A stretch of DNA of 64,000 bases from Lithobates sylvaticus (taxonomy: Eukaryota; Chordata; Amphibia; Anura; Ranidae), in NCBI GenBank assembly GCA_028564925.1, contig CM053028.1, positions 367,393,012 to 367,457,011 on the forward strand, in the 5' to 3' direction. The first letter of the stretch is position 1, and every line of letters begins with the position of its first letter. The notes beneath the pieces were generated by a model. The model had not been told where the DNA came from. It was given only the letters and a program-made list of their open reading frames with translations, and did no database searches. Both the position numbers and the translations under genes were made by a program. Below are positions 44,991 to 56,935 of this stretch, piece after piece.

Positions 44991-46034
44991 AGCCAGTATA
45001 TAATGACTGATCTCTATGTTGTCCATACTTACCTTTTCACCGGGTGATGAATAAAATCTTCCCTTTCTTGAACAGCTTGCTGCAATCCAACACTTCCAGG
45101 TGTGCAAAATAGTTTGGCCCTGCTGGGTACTGATGTTCCTGTTTTAATGTAGCAATTGGCAAGTTGAACTACAGCGCCCAATGAGGGAGGGGGGGGGGGT
45201 CAAGATTTTACTCTCTGCCTGTCGCAGATGTAAGTATGCAACAGGGTACCTCTGGTTAGAAATGCTTTTACTGTGGATAAGGTCATTTTAATGTAGAACC
45301 ATAGGCAAAACCTTTTTTTGCCATCTTTGTCCCATTGCAGAGATTTCCATTTACTTTCTGTCCCATAGTCAAACAGGAAATGAGAGGAAATACCTGAAAA
45401 TTAAGGGAATTCCTTGGGGACCTGAAGATCACCAGAACTAGTGTCCCCATTGGAAGATCTCCCCTCTAATACTTTTCTGGGGACAACCCAAAATTTGGGA
45501 TTTTCTTTTACGTTTTACGTTTCAATGATAATAGTAAGCAGGACAAATAGAGAGGGTGAATTTCAATAGCAATCTGACAGGGGTTCTAATCCCTCTGCAC
45601 GTTATCCAAAACTACAAAAAAAAATTGCCTTTAGTTATACATTAACATAGCTGCACCAATGTTTATATCATATTGTTATACTTCAAAAACCTATGTCAAA
45701 TGAACATTAAAATTGAACGGTCCCCTACAAATGCAGGAACAGCAAGGTTGTACTATTTTTAGTTAAAAAAATGATTTACTGGGTTTCATTGTGATGTTTG
45801 TGTCACCGTGCTGCTAGAGGTTTCCCTGACTCCCTGGGCTAAACCCTACTGCCATCTATCACCCGGTGACAGTACCTCGGCCACTGAGCACACTTTCTTT
45901 GAACAAGGTGCAACAGGGCTTAACCTAGATAATCAGAGAAGGCAATCCCTGGGTAACAAAGTAAAGCCAACATACACAGAAGAGGAATTTCTGCCCAATA
46001 AGGATAACTTCAGGCATCCTGTGATTCCTGCATT
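44991..46034. other. Non-coding DNA, no feature recognised
   Basis: A G-run lies near 45190-45199. No gene or repeat boundary could be supported. Confidence 0.45.
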
Positions 46035-47357
46035 TACAGTGCCTTGAAAAAGTATTTATACTTCTTGACATTTTCCACATTTTGTCATGTTACAACCAAA
46101 AACATGAATGTATTTTATTGGGATTTTATGTGATAGACCAACACAAAGTGGCACATAAGTGTGAAGTGGAAGGAAAATGATAAATGATTTTTCTAAATTT
46201 TTACAAATAAATAAGTGAAAAGTGAGGCGTGCATTTGTATTCAGCCCCATTTACTCTGATAAACCTAACTAAAATCTAGTGCAACCAATTTCCTTCAGAA
46301 GTCAGGTAATTAGAGTCCACCTGTGTGTAATTTAATCTCAATATAAATACAGCTGTTCTGTGAAGCCCTCGGAGGTTTGTTAGAGAATCTTAGTGAACAT
46401 ACAGCACCATAAAGCCGAAGGAAGTCACCAGACAGGTCAGGGATAAAATTGTGGAGAAGTTTAAAGGAGGGTTAGGTTATAAAAAAATATCCCAAGCTTT
46501 GAACATCTCACAGAGCACTATTCAATCCATCATCTGAAAATGGAAAGAGTATGGCACAACTGCAAACCTACCAAGATATGGGCGTCCACCTAAACTGACA
46601 GGCCGGGCAAGGAGAACATTGATTAGAGAAGCAGCCAAGCGGTAACTCTGGAGGAGCTGCAGAGATTTACACCTCAGGTGGGAGAATCTGTCTACAGGAC
46701 AACTATTAGTTGTGAACTCCACAAATCTGGCCTTTATGGAAGAGTGGCAAGAAGAAAGCCATTGTTGAAAGAAAGCCACAAGAAGTCCTGTTTGCCGTTT
46801 GTGAGAAGCCATGTGGGGGACACAGAAAACATGTGGAAAAAGGTGCTCTGGTCAGATGAGACCAAAATTTAACTTTTTGGCCTAAAGGCAAAATGCTGTG
46901 TGGCACAAAACTAATACTGCACATCAACCTGAACACACCAGCCTCACCGTAAAACATTGTGGTGGCAGCATCATGTGGATGCTGGATGCTTTTCTTCAGC
47001 AGCGACAGGGAAGCTGGTCAGAGTTAAAGGGAAGATGGATGGAGCCAAAAACTGGACGAGCTTAGAAGAAAACCTGTTAGAGTCTACAAAAGACTTAAGA
47101 CTGGGGCAGAGGTTAACCTTCCAGCAGGACAATGACCCTAAACATACAACCAGAGCTACAATTTAATGGTTTAAATCAAAGCATATTCATATGTTGGAAT
47201 GGCCCAGTCAAAGCCCAGACCTAAATCCAATTGAGAATCTGTGGCAAGACTTGAACATTGCTGTTCACAGACGCTCTCCATCTAATCTGACAGAGCTTGA
47301 GCTATTTTGCAAAGAAGAATGGGCAAAGATGTCACTCTCTAGATGTTCAAACCTGGT
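46035..47357 (+). mobile_element. Tc1-like transposon, family A copy 2, right end lost
   Basis: TACAGTGCCTTGAAAAAGTA at 46035 begins the element. Sequence tracks copy 1 (14.4-18.9 kb) until CAAACCTGGT at 47357, then switches to unrelated sequence, so the 3' part and right inverted repeat are gone. It preserves the junction that is interrupted in copy 1. Confidence 0.9.
46408..47357 (+). pseudogene. Tc1-like transposase, family A copy 2
   Basis: The start codon position of copy 1 reads ATA here. Catalytic motifs remain legible: KKVLWSDETK with the first Asp, FQQDNDPKHTTRA with the second, and [18 protein letters not shown] with the Glu. [20 protein letters not shown] follows. A stop after DETKI and frameshifts split it, and the C-terminus is truncated. 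The three catalytic residues are better kept than in copy 1. Confidence 0.88.
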
Positions 47358-47394
47358 GTCCAATCACAACTGGTCATATGTAAACGCGGAAGTG

Positions 47395-47834
47395 CCGTAA
47401 ATCGGCTCTCCTCACCTCAGGCTGACAGAGTATGTGGCCAGGAGAGTCAATCAGCGGCATCTCCTCGCAGGGGAGAACAGGGAAGGTAATCAGTGCCCTG
47501 ATTACAGGAAAACTGCAGCAATGCCCGCCAATCAGTGCCCGTGAATGCCCATCAGTGACACAAATCAGTGCCCATCAGTGACACAAATCAATGTCCATTA
47601 CTGGTGCCAGTCAATGCCTGCCCATCAGTGCTGCCCATCAATTCCTATCAGTGCTGCCCATCAGTGCCACCCATCAGTGCTGCCTATCCGTGCCACCTAT
47701 CAGTGCCCACCAGTGCCACCTATCAGAGCCCACCAGTGCCACCCATCAGGGCCGCCTATTAGTGATCACTAGTGCGACATAATAGTGCCCATCAGTGCAA
47801 CCTCATCAGCACTCATCAGTGAAGAAGAAAAATT
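47395..47834. repeat. Fragment of a TTAACC-type element with degenerate CATCAGTGCC repeats
   Basis: CCCATCAGTGCCACC-like units recur irregularly from about 47525 to 47820, followed by AAAATTACTTATTTAC. The same pairing of CATCAGTGCC repeats and ACTTACTTATTTAC occurs in the element at 52920-53962. Short open frames here (His/Cys/Pro-rich) are repeat artefacts. Confidence 0.7.
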
Positions 47835-48256
47835 ACTTATTTACCATCCTCTCCGCTCCTTCAAAGACCTCCTGCTCTCCCTTGTCTCCTCCTCCCATGC
47901 ACATCTCCAGGACTTCTCCAGACCCTCTCCCATCCTCTGGAACTCCCTTCTATCTGGTTATCCCCTACTCTGTCCACTTTTAGGCGAAAACCTGAAAACT
48001 CATCTCTTCAGGGAAGCCTATCCTGTTTTTTCAGTTAAAAACGGAATCTTCTACTTCTCCCATCAGTTCATCCCTCACAGTTACTACCGTTTATTTTACC
48101 AGCCCCTCCCTATTAGAGTGTAAGCTATCTGGAGCAGGGCCCTTCTAACCCTCTTATATTGACTTGTATTGCTGCTGTACTGTCTCCCTTTTTATTGTAA
48201 AGTGCTGGACAAACTGTTGGCACTATATAAATCCTGTATAATAATAATAATAATAA
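47835..48256 (+). mobile_element. LINE 3' end with ATA/TAA tail
   Basis: The plus-strand peptide includes LLSLVSSSHAHLQDFSRPSP, WNSLL and LKTHLFREAYP, matching the C-terminal WNSLP...FKKxLKTHLF pattern of vertebrate CR1/L2/Rex-type LINE proteins. GGCACTATATAAATCCTG and a TAATAATAATAATAA tail follow. Only the 3' end is present. Confidence 0.68.
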
Positions 48257-48284
48257 CTTTTTCTATTCTGTTTATAATTCTATA

Positions 48285-48852
48285 TTAAAGAGGAAGTAAA
48301 CCCAGTACGTTGGGTTTTTTCTTTTTTTTTTTTAAATATATATATGCTTTAAAGTATTGCAAAGCAATACACATTAAAATCAGCAAAAAACGAGCTTTGA
48401 AAATAACTTATTTCTCTTTTTATATTATTTTGTGACTTCCACGCCATTGTAACTCCTGTATGTTGAATAGTATGTGGGTGTCATTTCCGCCCTTACTATG
48501 TTTCCCTGTCCAAATCTCGCGCATGCGTCATAGCGTTAAGACCGAGCCTCTAGTTTGATTGCCGTTACTACGGCATCAGAGCTAATCCATTGATGCATCG
48601 CGAGACTGACCTCTGTGCCGTTCTCAGAGGAAGCTAATGACACGGCATGCAGGGGAGAGAGAAACGGCACACATAGGGTACCATTAATCAATATACCTAA
48701 TGCGCAAACGCGGCTGACGTCACTAATCACTGCAGGACGATTTCTATGGCAGCTAAAACAGTGGGTGCACTTTCACAGGCAGCGATAAGCTGCCTGTGCT
48801 ATCTATATTTCAAAGAACTTAAGTTGTATTGGAGGTTTTACAACCACTTTAA
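48285..48852 (+). mobile_element. TTAA-bounded MITE with AGAGGAAGTAAACCC tip
   Basis: TTAAAGAGGAAGTAAACCC at the left and GGTTTTACAACCACTTTAA at the right are imperfect inverted ends that include TTAA. The interior is GC-richer (TCTCGCGCATGCGTC) than its flanks. Related to, but distinct from, families A and B. Confidence 0.72.
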
Positions 48853-48970
48853 GGTGCTGTCAAATTATGAGAATTGCCAAATTATCATTTACTGATTTTC
48901 CTAAATATATTGTAAGAAGGCTTACTTATTATTAGTTAAGTGTTTCCCAAACGATGATCTTTAATTGTAA

Positions 48971-49396
48971 TGCCGCGTACACACGGTCGTAATTCTCGTC
49001 GGAAAAAGCTCTGATGGTTTTCCCGTCGGAATTCCGACGGAATTTCGCTCAAACTGTCTTGCCTACACACGGTCACACCAAATTCCAACGGTCAGTAACA
49101 CAGCGGCATAAAACACGTTCAACAGCACTATAAAAGGGAAGTTTAATGCTTCCGAGCATACATCGAATTGTTTCCGAGCATGCGTCGGAATTTTGCATGT
49201 CGGAATTGCATACACGCGATCGGAAAATCCGATAGAAAGGTTTTCTATCGGAAAAATTGAGAACAGGTTCTCAATCCAAAGTCCGTCAGAAATTCCGACA
49301 GAAAAAGACCGATGGGCATACACACGGTCGGAAAATCCATTGAAAAGCTCCCATCGGACTGTTTCCATCGGTAATTCCGACCGTGTGTACGCGGCA
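48971..49396. mobile_element. MITE, TTA/TAA target type, core type 2
   Basis: Tips TGCCGCGTACACACGGTCGT and CCGACCGTGTGTACGCGGCA. The core holds GCTTCCGAGCATACATCGAA and GAGCATGCGTCGGAATT, matching the 20.76-kb copy in reverse. The left flank is TAA; the right flank reads CAA, one base changed. Confidence 0.82.
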
Positions 49397-50059
49397 CAAG
49401 TGTTTTTCAGAACTCTATACAGAAGAACAAGCAAAGTGACATTGACGTTGCTTTACTAAAGAAATGAAGGCTGTGCACTTAGCAAATTGAATGCTCACAT
49501 TGGAACGTGTATGCTCAATTTTTGAGGAAAAAATATACTGCTTATAAATTGTAAAGACTGAAGATAGGAAACTGCAGAAAAATGCATAAAATATTTTCTA
49601 CAGGTACCTTGTTAATGCCCGAAATCCACCAAACTGTTAAAAATTGTAAATTTACTTTTTGCAAAAAAATAAAAAAATCTGATAGCTTTTCTAGCCACAT
49701 CTTAAATATTGTGAATGGGCTATTTGTATAATGTTATGATTGAGGAAATGATAGACTTGATAATTATGGGACGTCTCACAAAGCTTGGAAATTGGCCAAA
49801 CTAAACCAGAGAAGCTTGGGCTTGATGAATGAAGGGAATCAGCTCCTGTAAGATTGTCAGTAAGCAATGTAGATAGTTCACAAAGCATGTATCAGTGATG
49901 ACAGACATTATGATACACTGTCCTATATTTTGTAGTATAATAGGCATAGGATACCATGCAATGTACTGAACGAAGAATGGCCCAATGTCCAGTGTATACC
50001 CTTAACTAAAAAGTTATCTCTCACTAGAATAACATAGTGCTATAGATAGATGTCTTGCG
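49397..50059. other. Non-coding DNA, no feature recognised
   Basis: AT-rich sequence with no recognisable repeat ends or exons. Confidence 0.45.
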
Positions 50060-50387
50060 AGCTACCAATGAAGAGTGTCCAAAGAATGTTTTAAACGTAA
50101 GAGAACCAATCCACAGCCGCTAAGCATATTCACTTTCCCATAATCTGTGTATAAAAAATAAACAAATGCAGCGGTATGTGATGTATCAATATATATATAA
50201 TTGCCATGGGCAATGTGCGAGTGAATGTTGGAGCAACTTGAATTCCCTAACAAAGAATATAAATGGTGAAAAAAATATATAAATGAAATACTTGTTGTCA
50301 AGCAAGTGCACAGTGAATGAAATAGAAAACAAATCAAGTAAACATCAAAATATCAAAATCCTTAATTTCAGCAAGTCCACAGTGAGA

Positions 50388-50390
<3 letters not shown>

Positions 50391-50424
<34 letters not shown>
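50391..50424. repeat. (AT)n microsatellite
   Basis: About 17 uninterrupted AT dinucleotides between two copies of the CAGCAAGTCCACAGT repeat. Confidence 0.97.
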
Positions 50425-50426
<2 letters not shown>

Positions 50427-50457
50427 CAAACTTATTTTCAGCAAGTCCACAGTGAAA

Positions 50458-50590
<133 letters not shown>

Positions 50591-51183
50591 CAAGCAAATG
50601 CCCAGTAAAAGAAATATAAAAATATTGAAGTAAACATCAAAATATATAAAATTCTTAATTTCAGCAAGTCCACAGTAAAAAAAATATACGGTATATATTC
50701 AAAACTTGTTTTCAGCAAGTCCACAGTGAAAAAAAAAAATATAATATAATGTCCCATAAAGTGACTCTGTGATGATGATCCAAATAATATTAACCGTGAC
50801 TTCACACGTGTCCCCCCCCCCCCCCCCGCATGACTGCGTTCACCTCCAATTGTGTGACCGCACAATCAAGTTTGGTCCACAACAGCAGCTGAACCCCCTC
50901 TGGGCTCTAAGTAACAGAATTTAAAGGCTCCCCCAGGTGTAATCCAAAGATGGTATCCTCAATTTAAAATACAAAAGAGGCCAGATAGTGCATTATCGTT
51001 TAAATATAGAAATGTATTGTAGGTAAACATCAGGGTACTCGCACTTTATGGGTGCTTGCAGTGCACCAGGCTATAAAAAACATACAATGTTAAAATCCTC
51101 TGCAAATGGTTTGCAGGCTTGTGTGAATCAGCAGTTAGCTCAGAGAGCAAGTGACTGTCTCCTCCACCGCCCTGGCTCCTCAC

Positions 51184-51225
51184 CTACGCATGACGACCCA
51201 GGGCGATCACGTGTCTTCCTCAGGG
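51184..51225 (-). ncRNA. Decayed hammerhead-ribozyme-like motif, HH4
   Basis: The minus strand has CTGAGGA (an exact CUGANGA core) and later ATGCGTAGG, corresponding to GAAACGCGT with several changes. The stem between them is degraded. Listed because its place in the region parallels HH1-HH3. Confidence 0.38.

Positions 51226-51230
<5 letters not shown>

Positions 51231-51310
<80 letters not shown>
51231..51310. repeat. (TA)n microsatellite, interrupted
   Basis: About 80 bp of TA dinucleotides with a CATATATATTTATTTA interruption. Confidence 0.96.
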
Positions 51311-51313
<3 letters not shown>

Positions 51314-51348
51314 TGCATTCCGTGTAGACTATTCATGCAGTGCAGGCA

Positions 51349-51350
<2 letters not shown>

Positions 51351-51382
<32 letters not shown>
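51351..51382. repeat. (AT)n microsatellite
   Basis: About 16 AT dinucleotides, flanked on both sides by short related CAGTG/GCAG segments. Confidence 0.96.
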
Positions 51383-51386
<4 letters not shown>

Positions 51387-51454
51387 TGTAGACAGTGCAG
51401 AGTATATAATAGTGCATTGAAGTGGTTAAGGGGAAACCTATGACAAAATTAAGA

Positions 51455-51505
51455 AAAAAAATGTCATGGGGTCCCCCCAAAATCCATAACAGACCCTGGT
51501 AAGGA
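51455..51505. repeat. Fragment of the palindromic hAT interior repeat
   Basis: ATGGGGTCCCCCCAAAATCC and ACAGACCCTGGTAAGG match the 85-bp subrepeats at 56.71-56.92 kb. It is a short dispersed piece of that family. Confidence 0.62.
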
Positions 51506-51510
51506 TAAGG

Positions 51511-51563
51511 TATAATAAAATATTTTCCAAAAATGTGAGGGGTGTACTCACTTTTGTGAGATA

Positions 51564-51566
<3 letters not shown>
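51511..51566 (+). mobile_element. Tc1-like family B, isolated right end
   Basis: AATAAAATATTTTCCAAAAA followed by GAGGGGTGTACTCACTTTTG matches the last 55 bp of the element at 37.8-41.1 kb. A TA tract follows directly where the target TA would be. The rest of the element is absent. Confidence 0.82.

Positions 51567-51597
<31 letters not shown>
51567..51597. repeat. (AT)n microsatellite grown at a Tc1 end
   Basis: About 15 AT dinucleotides immediately after the Tc1-like right end, which could have expanded from the TA target site. Confidence 0.95.
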
Positions 51598-51599
<2 letters not shown>

Positions 51600-51601
<2 letters not shown>

Positions 51602-51720
51602 AAATTAATTTGGGTACAGTGTTGCATGACTAATTGTCATTAAAAGTGTAACAGCGCTGAACACTGAAAAATGATGTTGACTGGAAGGGGGTGTAAAACT
51701 TCAGTGTTGAATTGATTATT
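51600..51720 (-). repeat. TTAACCACTT-type element, end fragment
   Basis: TTGGGTACAGTGTTGCATGA, AACAGCGCTGAACACTGAAA and TGACTGGAAGGGGGTG match the right end of the 53-kb copy. The terminal TTAA is eroded. Confidence 0.6.
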
Positions 51721-52751
51721 AGTGCATTCTATATTGTGCAAAATAATTATGTCACACCGATTTGGCCAGAGTTTTTGGAATCAAGCTAACCACATTGTTT
51801 TGTAGTTAGTTATATGTTATAGGTTTGTGATAGGCTGATGTTTTTTACATCAGAATACCTAAAACAGAGTCTATCATAAGGCATCCAATGGAAGCAAGCA
51901 TTCTCTGGGGATGACTAACTAAGGAGCAGATGCTTTACAAAGTGAATGTAAATAATGTGAACCTGTGTTTACTTGAAACACCCAATGGTGAACAAGCAAA
52001 GTTTAGAAAACACGCGATTGGGTGTTTGGAATGAACATCGCTTTCCTTTATTGATTAAGCTAAATGAACATTCACTTTGCAAAGTGAATATTCTGTACTT
52101 CATTAAATCAACTGCTATTTTGCATACTATTTTAAGGGAGGTGAGACTGAACCTATCTAGCTTCACTGCAAAAATTGCTTTTATTTATAGGGCCTGTACT
52201 GTATGTTAATGACCTTGGACTAAAAATGATACCTGCCTCATTTTTAACACATTGCTAGACAATACATGCAATTTTATTGCAGTGAGCTAAGACATAGGTG
52301 TATTTGATTACTCCGTGTATGACTGTTGTATTGCCAATATGCCATGCACTTAGTACCAGCCGTTAATGCCTGGCAAAATGCACACATATTACTGTGAAGC
52401 TGACCTTAAAGTTCCTCTGGTGAGAAGGGGTGGGTGGCAGCACGATCTCCGTTTTGCTAATAGGAGAACGCCTTGTATTCATTGAAAGATACAAAGCTTC
52501 TCCTGAGTGGTGGAGAGGGCGAGCCAGCGATGATCTATGTTTAAATGCACAGAGGAGAAGTCAATATAAGAGGACACCACTTACTGTATGTAGCATAGGC
52601 TACAGAAGTGAATTACAGCTTCACCATTGGCCACATGGAGGTGGCATCTGGATAATTCTTTTGAGCCCAGTTGGTCCAAACTATGTGTTTAAACTAAACT
52701 CATTCCTGGAGTTCTTATTTAAAGCTGAACTCCAAGTACAAAAACTTTTGT
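51721..52751. other. Non-coding DNA with a possible inverted-repeat element near 51.97 kb
   Basis: AACACCCAATGG near 51978 returns inverted as GATTGGGTGTTTGG at 52016-52030, and ATTCACTTTGCAAAGTGAAT near 52069-52089 is a perfect palindrome. No target duplication or coding sequence seen. The remainder is unremarkable. Confidence 0.45.
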
Positions 52752-52919
52752 TTAACCACTTTAATACTGGGCACTTTTACCCCCTTCCTGGCCAGGACAA
52801 TTTTCAGCTTTCAGCGCTCTCACACTTTGAATGACAATTGCACGGTCATGCAACACTGTACCCAAACAACATTTTTTTATCATTTTGTTCAAACAGCTAG
52901 AGCATTGTTTTGGTGGTAT
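52752..52919 (+). repeat. TTAACCACTT-type element, truncated end
   Basis: TTAACCACTTTAATACTGGG through TGTTTTGGTGGTATTTAA. It is the same terminal segment found inverted at 53.8-53.96 kb and meets the next element at TTAA 52920. Confidence 0.78.
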
Positions 52920-53962
52920 TTAACCACTTGTCGCCCGCCATATAGAAAAATGAAGACGGCAAGGTGGTTTCAATATCCTGACCGGATGTCATATGACGTC
53001 TTCGGGATATTAAGCTCCCGGGGGTGCGCATCGCGGCGATAGTTGTTGCGGTGTGTCAGTCTGATACACAGCAACTCTGATTTAGGTAAAGAGTCACTGA
53101 TGGAGACTCTTTACCACATGATCAGCCGTGTCCAATCATGGCTGATCACGATGTAAACAGGAAGAGATGGTGATCAGCTTTTCCTCACTCGCATCTGTCA
53201 GACGTGAATAGAGGAGAGCCGATCGGCTGCTCCTCTGATAGGGGGGTCTGTGCTGATTGATTATCAGCGCAGCCCCCCTGGGGATGCCCACACTGGACCA
53301 CCAGGGATGCCACCAGACCACCAGGGATGCCCACCACCAGGTATGCCACCCTAGACCACCAGGGATGCCAATCAGTGCCCACAATGGATGCCAATCAGTG
53401 CCCACAATGGGCATCACTGATTGGCAGGCATTATTGTTTGGCACTGATTGGCATCCATCAGTACAATACTTTACAGTACATCAGTGCCGCATATCAGTGC
53501 CCATACATGCTTCCTATCAATGCTCATCCGTGCCGCATATCAGTGCCTATCAGTGCCGCATATTAGTACCCATCATCAGTGCCCATCAATGCCACCTCAT
53601 TGGTGTCACCTCATCAGTGCCCATCAGTGCCACCTTATTAGTGCCCATCAGTGCAGCCCCATCAGTGCCCATCAGTGGAGGAGAAAACTTACTTATTTAC
53701 AACGTTTTGTAACTGAAACAAAAACATATTTTTTTCAAAATCTTCGGTCTTTTTTTTTATTTGTTTAGCAGAAAATAAAAATTCCAGAGGTGATCAAATA
53801 CCACCAAAAGAAAGCTCTATTTGTGGGAACTAAATTGTAAAAATGTAGTTTGAGTACAGTGTAGCATGATCGCGCAATTATCATTCAAAGTGTGACAGCG
53901 CTGAAAGCTGAAAATATGTCTAGGCAGGAAGGTGTATAAGTGCCCTGTGTTGAAGTGGTTAA
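52920..53962 (-). mobile_element. TTAACCACTT-type element, near complete (1.04 kb)
   Basis: TTAACCACTTGTCGCCCGCC at the left and GTTGAAGTGGTTAA at the right, with TTAA at both ends. The interior holds a GGGATGCCA-rich stretch at 53281-53370 and CATCAGTGCC-like repeats at 53380-53680, then ACTTACTTATTTAC and the AAAGAAAGCTCTATTTGTGG landmark. The TTAA ends point to a piggyBac- or Kolobok-type mechanism. No transposase. Confidence 0.8.
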
Positions 53963-54301
53963 GTTTCACAATGGATTACTGTACAGATCTGGAAAAAATA
54001 CACAAAGCACACAAGATTCAAGAAAGACTACCCATGTCCTTGTGCTGACATTAGAGTTCAACTTTATCTGCCCATATATACTTTTGCATTTTAATAACAC
54101 ATATTACATGATTTTCTGTGTTGCACTGTCATCATTTTGAATGGCACTCCAATGCACTAAAGCAATGCATGTGTGCTTCAGCACACTGCAATGCACATTA
54201 ATGGAGTGCAAACATGTAAATGGACTCTTAAGTTTGCAAACCATGTTACACAATAATAATATCATTGGCATTTTACAATTCATTCCTTCAAATTCAGGTA
54301 T
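53963..54301. other. Non-coding DNA, no feature recognised
   Basis: Short gap between two repeats. Nothing recognisable. Confidence 0.45.
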
Positions 54302-54900
54302 TTAAAGTGGATGTAAACCCAATGTCATCTTTTCTAAACTAAGCCATAGGGGTTATCTATAAGGATATACAGTCCTCCTGCATGTATCTTTACCTGTCAA
54401 ATGTCTCCCCTCTGTCTGTTATGAGACCCGAAAAACTGCAGATTCTGTGGGTGGGCCTGTTGTCTGGAGCTCGGTGGGTGGAGTCGTGATGTCAGTAGAC
54501 TCCCCGCCCACCTCTACACTCCCCTTGTCAATATGCATTTTCTCCTGTGTATTTCTTACACTGAACTTCTGCTATGATCTCTAACATCCAGTGAAATGAC
54601 AGGAAAGTAACCACATGACTTAAGCATGCCCAATTATGCTGAGGTGTGGAACATCCAATCCTGGCAGAGCTGGAGAATAAAGAAGTGGGAGGGAATTAAA
54701 AAAGAATGCATGTCTCTTAGGCTAGTGCACGAGATATGTAAATCACCTGTCACTCACAGCAAGGGGGAGGATTTGACAACGTTTTTCTCTGTTTGTCAAG
54801 ATTTATCTCACTGAACAATAAAAGAGGATTGCTCAGAGCTGGATTAACTCTTTGTGGCAAGACTGGGCTCAAATGAAAGGAAATCTTATACTCTACATTG
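54302..54900 (+). repeat. TTAA-started dispersed repeat, left end only
   Basis: TTAAAGTGGATGTAAACCC resembles the tips of family B. A GC-richer interior (GGTGGGTGGAGTCGTGATGT) follows. The right terminus was not found; the limit is set where composition returns to background. Confidence 0.5.
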
Positions 54901-56074
54901 TGACATCAAACTTTAAGGAAGAAATTCAACTATAATTAATAATAGTTTGGCATGTGCATTAATTAGGGAAGCATATCTGCCAACTTGGCCTTTTATCTGC
55001 AGTTCTGATTAAAACTTCAACTTTGTTGAACTTACCCTTGAGCACCGTGGTGTCCGGACGCAATATCTCCGCTTAACTAAACAGAAAATCGGTCTTCTCA
55101 ACTGCAATGTGATATCTTTTAGAACATGGCAAGTAGCATAGGCAGAAAAGAAAGGTTACCGGAGCTGGAACTTCAAGGAAGCAATTACACAACCTAATTA
55201 AGACTACCTAATTACCTAAATCTGCCGCAGTTCTTTATTTGTAATATTTCTATACAATTTGCCATGGCAGTGAGATTGTTAAATTTGTTTTTCAGATTAA
55301 GGTGGCTCTTTACTGTAATCCACACACACAGATTGGAAAGCATGACATAGTAACTTCTGTTGAGCCAAACTATGCAGCAAACATTTGGCAAGGGTGAAAC
55401 TCTCAACCAGTTTATCTTCCTGCTGTATATTAGTGTTGTAACAAGTGATACTGTTTGCACATGGCAAGGTAATAGGGGTCAAAGGTTGCATTATTGGTCC
55501 AGAGTGCAAGTAAATGCCAGTCCAGTGTTTGCTATCTCCTGGAGTGTTAATACCTGACATACCTTAAAATGTTGTTTTTTTAGTAGGTCTTCAGAGCTGT
55601 CAGCCAAAGATTTGGTGGAGTAAATGCATGTAAAATTCCCTTCTTTAGTCAAGTTCTGGCCCACTATCTCACATAATCATTTATAATTGTTCAGTCTTGA
55701 TTGTGTGCTTAGAAACATATATATTTTCTTTTTACAGGCCTGATGCATTTAAAATACATATAGTAACAAACACAATTTTGATATAAACAGCAAAGTATTG
55801 ATATGTATACGTTGCCATCAAGAAAATCTCATTGACCCACTCTGCTCTAAAATCTGTAATTGTAAAGGGAAACAAATAGTCCATATTGACATCAAACTTA
55901 AGGAATTGAATACCCTATGATAACATTGTAATACATCTGTTTATTATACATGTCATGTCATAATTAACATAATTGGAATGGTTATGTTTGATAAATATTA
56001 GAAATCACATACATAATCTGGTATAGGCGGGGCAGTTATGCAAGTGATTAATGAAGCAAATTGTTTATTTCTGT
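54901..56074. other. Single-copy-looking AT-rich DNA
   Basis: No repeat ends and no exon. 54930-55290 contains several TAATTA boxes and a non-repetitive texture (CCTAATTAAGACTACCTAAT), so it is one of the better places to look for conserved non-coding sequence. Confidence 0.4.
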
Positions 56075-56086
56075 TTAGACACTAAG

Positions 56087-56345
56087 GATGAGCCCGGTGT
56101 TCGATTCGAACCCATGTTCGAATCGAGCACCGGGTGTTCGCTCGCTCGGCGAGCCCAGAACTATTGGGACCGCTCGCATCAAATTCGTGTGATGCGAGCG
56201 GCCCCGCAATGCATTGCGGCCCGCGCAGTGCAATGCTGGCTGATGATTGGCCAAGCATGCACTGTGACCCCGCATGCTTGGCCAATCACAGCGCCGGCAG
56301 CGAGGAGAGCCATAATTGGCTACAGGCAGGATGCCTGTAGCCAAT
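56087..56345 (+). other. Five-hairpin terminal module of the hAT element
   Basis: Same order as in the 9-kb element: GTTCGATTCGAAC/GTTCGAATCGAGC arms, CCGCTCGCATCA/TGATGCGAGCGG arms, a GCAATGCATTGC segment, TTGGCCAAGCATGC arms, and ATTGGCTACAGGC arms. In the first hairpin a G-C pair of the 9-kb copy is replaced by T-A on both arms, so pairing is kept. Confidence 0.85.
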
Positions 56346-56378
56346 TATAGCTCAGGGGCTTTAATACACGCCCCACGG

Positions 56379-56384
56379 TATAAG
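56379..56384 (+). promoter_or_regulatory. TATA-like box downstream of the hairpin module
   Basis: CGGTATAAGAGGCCGCC sits where the 9-kb element has CTATAAAAGGCCGCC. It faces the element interior. It may be a relic of the ancestral transposase promoter. Confidence 0.45.
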
Positions 56385-56710
56385 AGGCCGCCGCGGCGGC
56401 GGCCTCGCATATTATGTTTCACTCACAGTGTCAGCGTGTCAGTGTGCTGCTGACTGCTGACAACAATATGTTCTTTATTTCTGGGGATATGTGTGTGCAT
56501 GCTGTTAGAACAGCATTGCAGTATCACATCTGGGGGGTGTCTATAGGTAGCCTGTGAAGGAGGGCAGGTTTCCTGTGCTTAGAACTTTCCCTGCAAAAAA
56601 GTGTCATTTTTGCAGGAAGAAAGCTATTTAAATCACTCGCGGCTAATGAATTGATGGCTCCTGTAACACAGAGAGCTGTCATTCATTAATAAAAAACAAA
56701 AAAAAAAAGC

Positions 56711-56935
56711 GTAGGGGTCCCCCCAAATTCAATAACCAGGCCCTTCAGGTCTGGGATGGATATTAAGGGGGATCCCAGCCAAAAAAAAAAAAAAAAAATG
56801 GCGTAGGGTCCCCCTCAAAATCCATACCAGACCCTTGAGGTCTGGTATGGATTTTAAGGGGAACCCTAGCCAAAAAAAATGGCGTGGGGTCCCCCTCAAA
56901 ATCCATACCAGACCCTTATCCGAGCACGCAACCTG
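56711..56935. repeat. Tandem subrepeats of about 80-90 bp in the left arm (mirrored at 58270-58490)
   Basis: Three units start GGCGTAGGG or GGCGTGGGG, followed by TCCCCCTCAAAATCCATACC. The first two end in AAGGGG-GCCAAAAAAA, and each of these is itself a small palindrome (ATCCATACCAGACC and GGTCTGGTATGGAT). The third is cut by ATCCGAGCACGC. Confidence 0.88.
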
